DNA of 64,000 bases from Bradysia coprophila. Lineage: Eukaryota > Arthropoda > Insecta > Diptera > Sciaridae. Numbering within the stretch: the first letter of the stretch is position 1; every line of letters starts with the position of its first letter. Shown here in pieces: positions 34,731 to 47,544 of this stretch. A program made the translations under genes and the position numbers. The stretch spans positions 186,001 to 250,000 of the forward strand of contig NW_023503339.1 in the NCBI RefSeq assembly GCF_014529535.1, written 5' to 3'. Below the pieces are notes generated by a model. It worked only from the letters and a program-made list of their open reading frames with translations, had not been told where the DNA came from and searched no databases.

Positions 34731-37700
34731 CATATACGTTAAGATGAGCTACTTTAAGTAGATTCGTGTAATACGAACTGTGTTGTTGGTATTATTTACA
34801 ATAAAATTAAATATTTGAAATGTATTCTTCTAAACTAAGGCTAAGGCATTGACTGAACATTTAGAGGTCTTAATCCTTTTTGGCTTTACAAGTTTGATAT
34901 TAATTTTACTTCTGCTGAACTCAACATAAGGGAATCCAAATCAAATTTTATATTAAGCACATCTACCAAATAGCAACATCTTCTAAATGTCGGTCCTACT
35001 AATTCGTTAAGCTGCTGCGTGGGCTGTAATTTTTTTTTCTTACGAATTTATGTGAATTGAATATTCAAAATTTATATGGGTATATATATATTTATACGGC
35101 TAGTATCATGGGTACTTTCGAGTCAGGTCGCAACTTGGAGGAGATTTATTTTATTTTATAATTTATAATTGTATATTATATATTTATTTGCTATTGAAAA
35201 TATAAAACTATAAAAAATTTATATTTTTATTTGAAGATTTAATTCGACATTGACCTTACCCTGTGCCACCATAACTCTTAATACAGCCACATCTTTCAGA
35301 ACATTTATTGCGATGTTGTAATTAATGCACCTTGACAGTATTTTTTTCCAGTTCTCATTCAACAAAACGAAATGCTCTCAATGCATGACGGTCAATTAAT
35401 GAACAAGCATTTTCAATTCTCACCCATACGGCATATGTATTAGCAACAATTTGAACTATTTATTGTTTGTGTAAAAATTTCATCATAATCAACAAATTGC
35501 CTTTTTTATCCACCGACAAAAAAAACGTAATTTTTTTGGCCAAATTAAAAGCAACTTTTCAACGAAATTAAAAATAATTGTCGGGTTAACAGTTTGACTT
35601 TTTCAATCAAATGTTAAGACTAGCATCCATCTCTGTTGCTGGATACGTTACAAGGTGTGCATAAAAAATCCATAATTATCATGGAAATTATCTATTATTC
35701 GTGGGTACATGGGTTTTACCATAATATTGTTGTTTACTTAAATATCCTTCTGACTAATATCCATAAATTGTGTTACGTCTGACCTATTCATCTTACACTC
35801 TAATAATGATAATATACAACGCAGTAGTTGCTGTTTCATGGAATGACTTTTTAAATTGCTTTTTTACACACTCTTTCACCATGTGTGTAATATGAGGCAA
35901 AAATGTAAGTCAATCCACAAAGCTCACAAAAATACCGGATCAAATTACTCAACCGGCTCAGCCAAAGCGAAAAAATTGAATTCATTCACAAAATATTATC
36001 ATTTATACAAGCTTAAAGAGAACTTGACCTATACCATCACATCGATCGTACAGCCAATGAAATCGTATTTTCTCAACAACAACGAAAGCATATACATCAC
36101 ATATATTGACATAATCATTCGAACATAATGCAACACCAAATGATTAAGATGAGAAAAAAAGGTCTGTGGAATTTTATTGGGTTTCATGACATAGAAAATA
36201 ATTCAAATGAAGTGAACGATGGAGAATATATTGTGTACGCTAAGTAAATACCTATGTAACAAAAGATATCAATGAAACAGCGAACCCAAAATATGAATTT
36301 TTATAAATATACGGAAGGAAGTGATTTCGTTTGCAAGCTTTCAAGCTTCAACCAGAAACACAATGGAAACACCATCAAATTGAATTAGATAAATATCTCA
36401 TTTGAATATATTGACCGTTCAATGTTCGACTTCTATTTAGAACGAATGTATAAGATCGGCTGGAAGGTTCTGTTCGTTATTGATTTTGGCTTTGCGATAC
36501 AATTCCGCTTGATATTTTTTCACCAAAAACTAGTATATTAAACGTGAATCATACGACAATATACCGGGTCTTTATACCTTCTGGAGGTAACATTTTATTA
36601 CAAAAATTTAGAAGACATTTTGTCCACATACCATCAACCCATTTGTCACTCCAATTGCAAAATTCAAATGTGACTATGTGACTTACGCGTCAAACTTTCG
36701 GTCATTATTTTTGTCCACAAAATGTTTACGCATAACGGTGCCGTCTTTGACCCCTTGTATACCGAATTTTTGCGAAACATTTTTAATAAAACCAATCAAG
36801 CCACTAAAACCACTAAAACCACACCGAAGCAAGGTACTATAATACCAAAAAAAAATTGCTGTATATATTTGGTCAAGGTTGCAATTTCATAAATACTATG
36901 GCTACACCTATTCATTTTCAAAGTAATATTTATGCTAACGTATGTGTACACCACACATCGTCGATAGAAGAAAAAGTACACAGCAAAACATGTGTAAATT
37001 TCGTATTAATTGACTTCTTTCTTTTGCCATATTGCATTTTGGTATTATAAACATCACGTTCAAACGAAAGACAAAATTAATTAGAAAAAAGTGCGTCGTC
37101 GGAAGCCATTTCGAATGCATTCCGCATTTTTTTTTATCAATCAACTATTCTAATATGGGTGTAAAGTGGAATACAACATTTATTATTTTACAACCATAAT
37201 TTCATAACATGTTGTTGCTCTTTTTTTTTGATTTGATTTGATTTGAAAATATTAAAGTATCGACGCAAAGCAAAAGAAAAAATTTGATACTAAAATTTCA
37301 GCTTTCACTAACGATAAACAAACCATATTAGTGTGCTGCATATGCATCAAGTGCTGTTTATCGAACATATAATAGTGAATTTATTTAAATATAGTCGTGA
37401 GATTCCAGGAAAACTGTGGTAATTAATAATGATTCAGGAAAATCTTGTAATTGATTTGATTACATCAATCATGAGGACCCGCACGAAATTTATTAAAATC
37501 GTACTTTCAGTGATTCGACATTTTTGCGTTGTCGAAGGTATCCTAGGCGCTCAGCTAAATTCTTTGTAATACCCAAGGTTCTGAAAGAACACGTGCATCA
37601 GACACCTCTGAGTTGATCACGAAGGCAGTAGTAGCAAAAACATTTTCTGAAGAGTACTTAACCCCTTTACCGATATATTAACAAATTTCTACCAATATTC

Positions 37701-40045
37701 CATAAAATATAATGGTAATTCCGAAGTTATAAATGTTACTCTATAAAAAGCAACGGCGGAATATTACCACACTTAGCAAACTATGATTGGTATGCCTGAA
37801 GTTACTGAAATAGTGGCAAGTTTCTAAAAAAAAAACTACAAATTTTGTAATTTTGTTAAAGACATGGAATTGTATTGTACCTGCAAATACCGATATGGTA
37901 ACAATCAAACGAATGGTACAGTTATACCGAACAAATTGTATAGGTCTAAAAGCAATTTAAAGAGTATGTGCAGTGAAGTTCGCACTTACGTATAATTTTT
38001 ATTATTGTCCTAGTTATTACGTGAGCCTTTTTAAATACAAACTAAAGGCTTCGGTAATGTAATTAGACATATTTTCGATTGCGTGAACTATGTAAAACAA
38101 GTGGAGAAAGAAAAAAATTGTTAAATTGTTAAATTCACATTAGATATGAGTGTGAGATGAACGATTGGGGCATAATTAATTTTATATTAAATGCATTTTA
38201 TGCCCGACCAGAGTCGTGAAAAGTTTGTGCCATTGCAACCGTTAGTTGAAGTGAAAGGTAAAGTTGATTTAAATATGTCACACACAGCATAAATGTGTAA
38301 TCTATATAAAAAAAAAACCAATTAACAGACATCAAAGATATGTTATAACTTAAAATTAATATCTTGGTTTGATTATTATGTATTATGCGCAGGCTGTGCA
38401 AATGTTTTACGTAATGCAACAATCCAGAGAGTAGCGCTTACAGATTTTTTTTTCATTCGTAAATAGGTAAATCCGCAAATTATAAGAAACGAGTCGATAA
38501 GTAGATGTTTGGTTTCAATTAAATTTGAATGGCGCAGTTGAATGGAAAATCTGTCTGTTCAACGAGTAATGTAAAATCGCTAAGGGTCCTTTAACTTCAG
38601 CTAAATTCTTGGAATTTTCGGCAGAATTAAATTCCTGAATGCATCAAAGGGATTCAGTTGCAATTTTATTCTTATTACATGACCCAAATATGACCGCGAT
38701 CATTGAATCCATTGAACGAACATATAAATTCGAACAGTGCAGGGGATTTTTGCGCGACTCATCAAATATCCACTATAATGACCCCGAAAAACATGTAACA
38801 TTTACACATGAACAGTCCTAAATATTCACAGCTACTAGCAACAGGTGACTTTGCTTTAGTGGGTCAACATGGTATCATTTGCTTAGGTTTCTGTAATTTG
38901 AGTTGTTGTAAGTTTAGTTTTTGTATCTATGCAGCAAAAGAAGTGCCTTTGTCCTTGTTTGAGAATGGGGAGAAATTTGTTTGGACTGTGAAAATCACAG
39001 GCGGATTCATCAGTACACTAATACATCTGATCATTATGGTACACCGGTAATCCATCGAAACACTTTAGTTTGCTTTGCAGTTTTTATGTCGAATGGATGT
39101 CATAAAAACTGTAATTGTAATTGCATTTAGCATCTTGATAATCCTACACACAAAAACGAAATGATCATTGGTTCAGCATTGAGTTCAAACAGCAATTTTC
39201 GTCTTAAAATCAATATATCGCAACACTAAAGCTTATTACGGCACATTTTTCGTTGCATTCATTACGAATTTAAGGTATATAGAACTTGTTTGTACCTTAC
39301 TTTTACTTTCGTCCGATTGATTGATTACTACATTTTATACGTTTCTACATAAAACAAAATCTTCTGATTATTTTCAATCAATTGATATTTTCAAGTGAAT
39401 TTTAAAAAAGTCGAACTGTTTCTTGGCGAGTTTTTTTCCATTTCTTTTTGTAATAGAGGAAAAAAAACTCTTTCATAAGCGACATAATGTTTAATGAAAT
39501 AACTTTTGCAAAATAAACGCCAATATATAAAAAAATCCACATCTCTCTCATATGTTGTCTATATAACCGGAGAGAGATAGAGAGAGAAAGACATTTTTCT
39601 AACCAGATCTGCGTAACCAATAATCTCGAATTATCCGATGAAAATCAGCTGAAAGTATTAAGCAACGATGCAGATACAGATACAATTTTCATTTTCTTCA
39701 AAAAAAAAGCATCGTTACAGCATATCCGTATAAATATGTATACATAAGACAAAACCGGCCGGTATGTGGCTTACACTACTCGGTATATAGTTGTTGTTGT
39801 TGCTGCTGCTGCAGCCGCTGACATTTTTCAAGTGCACTGACAGTGAATCGATGCATGGAAAAACGATTTATACATTTTAGACATACAAGCAAATTATCAT
39901 ATTTCAGATATCTTGATTTTCATGTCCATTAAAAATTTCACATCTTTATTATGCAGACATGGTGCGGGTAGTTTCTTTTCATGGAACAGTGGCACACAGA
40001 TCTCGTTATATTTTTGCAATTACTTAATATTTATAATCTGTGTGT

Positions 40046-40067
40046 ATGTACAATGTACATTGTACAT
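40046..40067. repeat. 22-bp perfect palindrome
   Basis: ATGTACAATGT followed directly by its reverse complement, with no spacer. Confidence 0.8.
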
Positions 40068-42984
40068 GTATGCATAACCAATTAATATTTTTGACATAAT
40101 TTTACGCAACTTATTCTTTTTCGAGTGAGAAAAAAGAAAGAGACGCAGTTCGGATTTAAGAAATATTGTAGCCACACCACTGAAACTGCTGGAACTAAGT
40201 GTTTAATTTTAATTTCATTTTTTTAAATTGCTTGCCGCGTCAGTTGTTGCCATAATTTTTTTTCATATATATTAAGTGGTCAAATGTGACCTAATTTATG
40301 TAATAACGTGGCGATACGGACGAAAAGTTACACACAAACAAACAAAAAAAAATAATTAAATCAAAGATCGTAAATCTCGAGTAGATGAATCTTACAATGA
40401 AAAAAAAAACGAATAAATTTCATTGTTCACTTCTAACAACAACAACCAACAAAACCGAGAAAAATTAAATCCAAATGATTCATTAACAAAGAGTAACGAA
40501 ACCGGAAAGGGTTTTTCTGTATCACCAACGTGTGTGTATATTTATGTGGAATGTGGTGCCCATTTAAAACAATGTAAAAACGTAAGAGGCATTCATTGAC
40601 ATTGAAAATCGTCTAACCGAAAATTGTTGAAACACTCGAATCATCTCTACTCGGTATAACATACATTCATACAAAAAAATACGTTACACTCCGTATCGAT
40701 GCGAAACAATTTCAGGTAATCTCGTCTACGTGATAGGAAATTATGTGAAACAAAAACATAAACATTCTGTTACATAAACTAGTTCTTCTACCGGGAAGGT
40801 TAAAGAAAACGTTAATTAATTGCGGAAATGGTCAGATTTTATGTTTCCAAAATAAAAATTAAATAAATAATTCTCGCTCGATCTAAAATAACTCGACGAA
40901 TTGATCCTATGAAGTAAAGCTTAAGGAAGTCCGTGTAGAAATGTATCTCGACGCCTGCATAAATTAATAGAAATCACGTTGAACGAATTTTAACCAACTC
41001 AAATTCAAACAATTCAACACACCGAGTGTTAGTCGGACAGAGTAAGTATTTCAGTTTGTACATTTAATCTGAGCAATTTTCTTTTCAAATATCATGATTT
41101 GGTTCGAGGTTACGTTTGTTGGACGTAAGTCAGGGTTATTCACATTTCTATGAGTTAATATAATGTACGTGCAATCGAACAGCATAAATATACAACGTAC
41201 AACCTCATCAGAAATATATATTAGATTGTTTGCTATGAACTAATTAAAGTAAAACAGACATCTTAAATGAATGTACCTTTTATGCAAATATTGAATATGA
41301 AGCAATTTTTGATCACCTTCGAATCGTAACACGTAAAACGAATCACCACGGAATGTTTATTCATATGGGAATTTTCGTTTGTTTTCTTGGTAATTTCGTT
41401 TCGAATGACTCAGAGATGATAAGCAAAACATTAAATTAATTGACACAAAATGAATTGTCACCTACATTACCCATGCAAAATCAGTAGTTGCAAGTTTATG
41501 ATGGTAGAATTAACGATTCAGTAGGATATTAATAATAACAATCCTTATTCGTCTGAATACAGAGTAGAATAATGCATAAAGTCTTCTTACAATAATATGA
41601 CTAAGATTTCTAGAATTGATTTTAATTTAGTCCAATTCAAGGTTACATAGTATTGCTTCTTTCTTTCTATCATTTCTACTATTTCTACTACATTCCGTTA
41701 CGATTTGAAATGTCGGGTTATCAATGTAATAAAAGTCGCTAATTCGAAATCTTTTACTTCAATTACTTTTAACACTTAAGCAAAGTTAGTCTTATCGTCG
41801 TTTCGTTGTAGACAGCCTAGCAGTTTTTTGAGTGTTATTTCGATTTTAACAATTATTTTAATGAAACCCCATTCGTCTTTGTATTCCTGTGCGTCATGGA
41901 CAACATTTAATAGTCTGACGCCCATGTCAATATTACAATAGCAAATTGTGTACAGAAAATCAAAAATCTTCAATTTAGTGAAACATTTTCTAAAAGATGT
42001 TTAGTGGCATGCGACCACCTACATCGTAAAATCTTTTGTATGTACTTTGTATATTTAAGCAGCTTTTTTTCTCTAAATATGTTTCGATGACGACAATTCT
42101 TAACGTGTGTTATATAGTGTACGTACAGCTGTACCAATTAGTGATTATAATCGCGATATTTTTGGTATTCATATTTCCCATTTTAGATCATTTTTTGCTA
42201 AATAAGCTGAACAAACATAATTAAAATAAAATAATCTGCTGATTATCACAATTTGCGCCGATAATAGATCAGCAACGGTTTGTTTGCAATGATGATTAAC
42301 GAAAATGAATAGATCAAATAAACAAAATTGAAATATATAGAAAAAGGTGACAAATTTTGCAGACAGTCTTCATCGTACACGTGTGCGAATAGAGGTAGTA
42401 CAGTATCTAGGTATCGCAAGGAATCGGAAGAACGATGATTTTGAAATAGTTTTATTCCTGGTCCGAAAACAGAGAAGTTTAAACAGAAAAAAAAACGAAG
42501 ACGATGATCAAGGTCACGTTCAAATTTGTTTGAATGCAAAATCGTAACATTACTTAAAATAGCGTTTCAATGTAAACCGTATCATGTTGTAAAGACAGCG
42601 AATTTTGTTTTTTTCTTTGTTTTTGTATAACCATTAAAACGTAATGAAACAACACTTCATTATTAAATTTACAATCATCATTATGGTAAAATGCTTCCTA
42701 AGTTTGGTTTTTTTCTGTAATGCTAAACTATTTTGTTGCGTGTCTTCATTTGTTGTTCATAAAATTACCAAAATTAGATTTTTTTTAATGTGTTGATTTT
42801 AGATTGAATTTTGGAAAATGAAGTGAAAAGTTCCTGTCGGTTGGCTTGGAAGGAAATACAAAAATGATGGCGGTGGTTGCTACAAAAAACCAAAGTGGTG
42901 ATTTACAGTAAAATCCCCAATCGGCTTGAGATATAACCTAATATTGACTGACTTTTCGCTAGGCATAGGGTAAACCGACTAATC

Positions 42985-43212
42985 TTTGACTAATCTTTGA
43001 ATCTTTTAATCACTGGTTAATCTTTGGTTAATCATTGGGTAATCCTTAGCTATTCTTTGGTTAATCGCTGGTTAATCTTGGGATAGACATTGGTTAATCA
43101 CCGATTAATGACTGGTTCATCAGATGAATCACTGGTTAATCACCGATTAATCACCGATTAATCACTGGTTCATCAGATGAATCACCGGTCAGATTAATTA
43201 CTGGTTAATCAA
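42985..43212 (+). repeat. Degenerate minisatellite of ~11-bp unit ATCACTGGTTA
   Basis: About twenty diverged units such as AATCTTTGGTT, AATCACTGGTT and AATCACCGATT follow one another. The right half also shows a longer repeated combination containing GGTTCATCAGATGAATCAC. Confidence 0.8.
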
Positions 43213-46200
43213 ACAAGATTGTGCACATCCTCGGGGAAAACATGTCAGCGGTGTCTTATTCGTTGCAGCTTTCACTCATGTTTCCAGTGGAAACTTTCCA
43301 TACCAAAACATCTTTCCAATATTACAATATACAATATTACAATAGATTTACATAAAAAGGTTCAAATGACCGTCAATGAATACAAATGAATTGAATGTAT
43401 TCTTTGAAAATAACAGATGGAAAAAAGTCTCTCGCCATTTATTTTCAAGCATTTAAAAAAAAATTGAACTGCCCACATGCCCAGTCCAAATATTGTCGTT
43501 AAAAAAGTGGAGAATTTTTAATATAAAATTCCCAATTTCATCAGACAATCATTCAAAAATGTTCATATTAAACGTTTCATCGTCATTGTATTGAATGGTA
43601 CACGTATTGTTTCGCACAAGATGTTGGATGTTCTTTTGATTAAAATACGAAAATATTGACGTGGTTATTAATTTGACGAGAATCAAAAAAAAAAAAAAAA
43701 CAGCGAGGAATATATGAGCATTATGTAGTTTGTGACACGTTAAATCCGTTTAGTCATGCTTCCTTTATGTGTAGTTTTTTTTTTATTTTTTAAAATTTTC
43801 AGCTCGGATGATACATTACGTAATAAATGAATTGACGATATATGCACGCTACATTGTGTTAGCATTATCATCGAATAGGTAGGTCAATTTTTGAACTCTG
43901 TCACTTTTTATTATCATCAGTGACATGACAACAAAATAAAAACAGGTTAAGTTGTCGTCATGACCTTACCTAATATTCATCTGCAAAATGCGTAAGGCAA
44001 GGAACATCATCGATCGTTCAGCCAGCAGTGAATTAAAATTTTTAATTAAAAAATATTTTGAAGTCGAATTGACTCGGATTCTTTTTCCTCTTGAATATGG
44101 TTTTACGAGGAAGTTATACGCATTGTTATGATAATTTTCGAATTTCCTCCAAAAATTCTATCAATAAGATCTCCGGGGTTTTTCTATTCGTCGGATGATG
44201 TGAATTTCGTACGGTGAAGAACTTTTATTGATGATTTTTATTCTTCTGTTAAATCTTATAAAACTTAATTTTATTCGGATATTTTATAGCCAAACTGGTT
44301 TTGAATACTTTGACATATTGTTTCTGGTATTTATATAAATTATGAATTTTAAATCATTGCATAAACCACCGAAAAAGCAGACGGCGATAAATAACACACA
44401 CAGTCAATTCTAATTTGTTGAAAAAGGTTTTTGTTTCCTTTACCATCTGATACAAGCCAGATTGAATCTTAATGGGACGCACGTTTCCAATTGAAGGGCA
44501 ATACACAGAGTTTCTCTGTCGTTTAAATTCATTTCGGATAAAATCAAACACTCTGAAACAAACGAACTTCATTTGTATTCCTACCGGCAACGGATTCAAT
44601 TTTGTCAATAGATCTCTTTCAGCGAGAATTGACGAAGAAACATTTAAGATTTTGAAACTCTAATGAATGCTAAGCGAAAAATAATTGAGAAGAGACAATT
44701 AAAAGCAGTTGAACATTGATGTAACACTTAAGCTGTTGTATTAAAAGCCATTCCTTCACACCACAAGTGTTTCTTTTACAATCAAATGGTTCATATTTAG
44801 TTCAAAAAAACAATTCGCTTAGATATCGGCGATTGTGACATTGGATATTATTTCTTCTCTCTTCATTTTTCAATCGCATAACGAAAGCTATAAATCTGCA
44901 ATACGTAAAATATTACGATTTTGTTTTTCCAGTCATCCCAGCTAACGGATAGACAGATTATGTGTGTTTGTGTAGTGTTAGTGTATACGCAATCATGAAA
45001 ACGTGTAAAATTATCATTAAAACATAATAAAGATAAACTGAATTAACCAAACAACATTAATTTGGACCAGAACGCACAGATAACAGCTTTGAATCATTGA
45101 TTCAACAACACGTTACTCAATTACTCGACCTTCGGCTCAGACTGACCTATAGATATTCGGAACTATTCAATTACAGGCTACGCAACTTAGGCAGATTAGC
45201 TTTCGAAATGTTGTTTGGTTTCTTTATGGTTTGCTAGTGAAATTTTTTACAGGACCAATGGATCCATCAGAAATGTGAGCAACCACCAACATTTCTCGTC
45301 AACGTAAATCGATTCGGGTTACCTTAATTGGGTAGATATATTGTGTGTTGTCGTTGTGTGCTCAACTTACACACACATTAATTTGATATAGAAAGTGCTT
45401 GAGGCTATGTTTTAACAATAACTATTCCATTGTTCCGGGTGTCAAAGTCTAGTAGCTTTCAGAAGCTGGATATAACAATTTGAAGAGGAAAATTTTTCCC
45501 TATGCTTTAAAATGACAATATTGAAAGGAATAAAGTAAATAACCACAGGTCCTACTGTAACTGAATATAATTTTTAAAAAAATCCACATATGGCACTATC
45601 AAAACCAATGTTTGTCTAATGAAACTTACTTAAGTTACATGCAAAGAACTGTACATTTCATTCTATGGATCAATTTTGTCCAATTTCAATTACCTTTTAT
45701 TTAGAACCAGTTTAAGATCAGGGGTAGGTCATTGCCTGAAGTTATAACGGGCTAATTGCCTTCCAAAATATTCAAAGTCACGTTTTGTTGAAAAGGGCTT
45801 GCTGAATTTATTTGAAGATCGGCTGAAGAGAAACTGACTATGTAACGAGGTGCCATTAAAGTTTCTTCAAGCTCGCGGTCAAGTCAATCGAAAAATATGC
45901 ATCAGAGAAAATTGAGCAACAACAAGACCATTGGAAACATTCTGCTTGCTACCAGTTGTCATAGATTAAATGAAATGAAAGAAAAGAGGATTTCTATGTC
46001 TTGATGACCACTGGACATTGACCGGTTTTAGTTTCTACACGAAAATCATTAGAATCACCAATCGAACGCATTGAAATAAACCGACGGACTCATACAAATG
46101 CTCTGAATTTGTTTAAATACAGCGATTTAACAACAGCGAGGTTATTATATTTCGAAATAAATAATTGTTGTTATCCTTTGACACCCTTTCACCCAATCAC

Positions 46201-47262
46201 TTTCCATATTCATAATATTTCTTGATAATTCGATAGCTGTGAAGTGGAGAGGCACGTATCACCAGTTATGTAAATGACTTTAAGGAACTTATCAGTAAGC
46301 AAAATACATGACTAACGGTCATACAGATTGACATAAATTTTCCCATATGAACGTCCGGTTATACGTTTTTTTATTGTTGTTGCTAAGAACGAATAACTGA
46401 GATGTGTCGTTTTATATACTGGGCAGAGATTCTAAAATTTTATTCAACGATGTACCCGTGCCATCTTATCTGAATTTAAGGTGGATATTTATGCGGTTGA
46501 ATTTGAAATAAATTTTAATAAAAATGGCAAATATTAAGCCGACTATACAAAGACTGCATTGAAAGCAGAACCCACAGTGATACTTATTATTATGCAAAAT
46601 GATTATTTTTTTTGGTGTGGATTGTGGATCCACACAATATTTCTTCTTTTCCTTGAGAATCTAACTAGACAATTGACATCTTTGTATTTTCATAAGATTT
46701 TTTGCTCGATTGAATGCAAATGTTTGTGTAATATTGATAATTTATGTAACTTTCGATACGTACGAGTCTAACAGTTACCCGATTAAGTCAACCTAATTTC
46801 TTTGCTTGTTAACGTTATATGTTTTTAAACAACTTTCGGATCACGAAAAAGAAAATAAAAATTTTTGGCTAAGAACGGTTGGTTATGTCATTTCATTTAC
46901 AAAATAAATTTTACCTGTAATGGTTCATAATGGACAGCGCACCAAACACATTTATTCATGCACACGAAATGAATAAGATTCAAAAGTAACGAAAAGAAAA
47001 TGAAAAGAAATGTAAAATCGACGAAACGCATTGCACACCAAATTATCAAATAAAAACAAAAATTTTAATTTTGGCTCAAACTCAAATCGTGTTGTTAATC
47101 TGTAATTAACGATTGCGTTAATAAGTGTTTGACTTAATTGAAGTAAAAGGGAAATTATCGTACGTAAAGGTTTTTTTTTCTTTGGTTCATTGGTTCATCC
47201 ACGGTGACATATCGAATATAATGCGATAGAAATTTACTGCAAAACAGAAAGTTTGAACTTAC
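43213..47262. other. Gene-poor region
   Basis: AT-rich, with a poly-A run near 43686-43700. No supported gene. Confidence 0.5.
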
Positions 47263-47510
47263 CGTTTAATGTTGATGTGTCTGGTAAGATGAACTTTTGT
47301 GTTGCTCCAGTAAATCCAACAATTGTAAAATATTGCAAGTCTAACCGTTTATTGCATTCACACACTATCAATTTTTCATTTTTCCTCATCAATTGTGATA
47401 ATATTTTTTTATTAGTATTTTCACCAAAAGCACGACAATTGACGGAATTTTTTTCTTTTATCAAATTATACTTTTCCCGTGTATAATTTATCGATCACTT
47501 CAGAGTCACT
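47263..47510 (-). promoter_or_regulatory. Candidate non-coding first exon (possibly of the desaturase gene)
   Basis: On the minus strand a strong donor (ACG then GTAAGT) follows 47263. About 250 bases upstream the sequence TATATAAA (47537-47544) would direct initiation near 47510, around a weak TTAGTG initiator-like match. The downstream acceptor would be the one at 32379, about 15 kb away. The link is inference; other donors (for example at 55105) are alternatives. Confidence 0.35.
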
Positions 47511-47536
47511 AAACAGAATCACAGACACTTAACCGT

Positions 47537-47544
47537 TTTATATA
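47537..47544 (-). promoter_or_regulatory. TATA box
   Basis: TATATAAA on the minus strand, roughly 30 bases before the inferred start of the candidate exon at 47263-47510. In AT-rich DNA such matches also occur by chance. Confidence 0.35.

Larger units (their letters stand above)
32379..43000. other. Gene-poor region, probable long 5' intron of the desaturase gene
   Basis: No supported coding sequence. It contains an AT microsatellite (33192-33215), the inverted-motif cluster at 34388-34730, a GTT/GCT triplet run at 39788-39818 and a 22-bp perfect palindrome at 40046-40067. The open frames are short and unrecognisable. Confidence 0.5.

Noticed and set aside
43686..43700. Poly-A run as a retrocopy tail
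   Set aside because: No upstream coding remnant or target duplication could be found.
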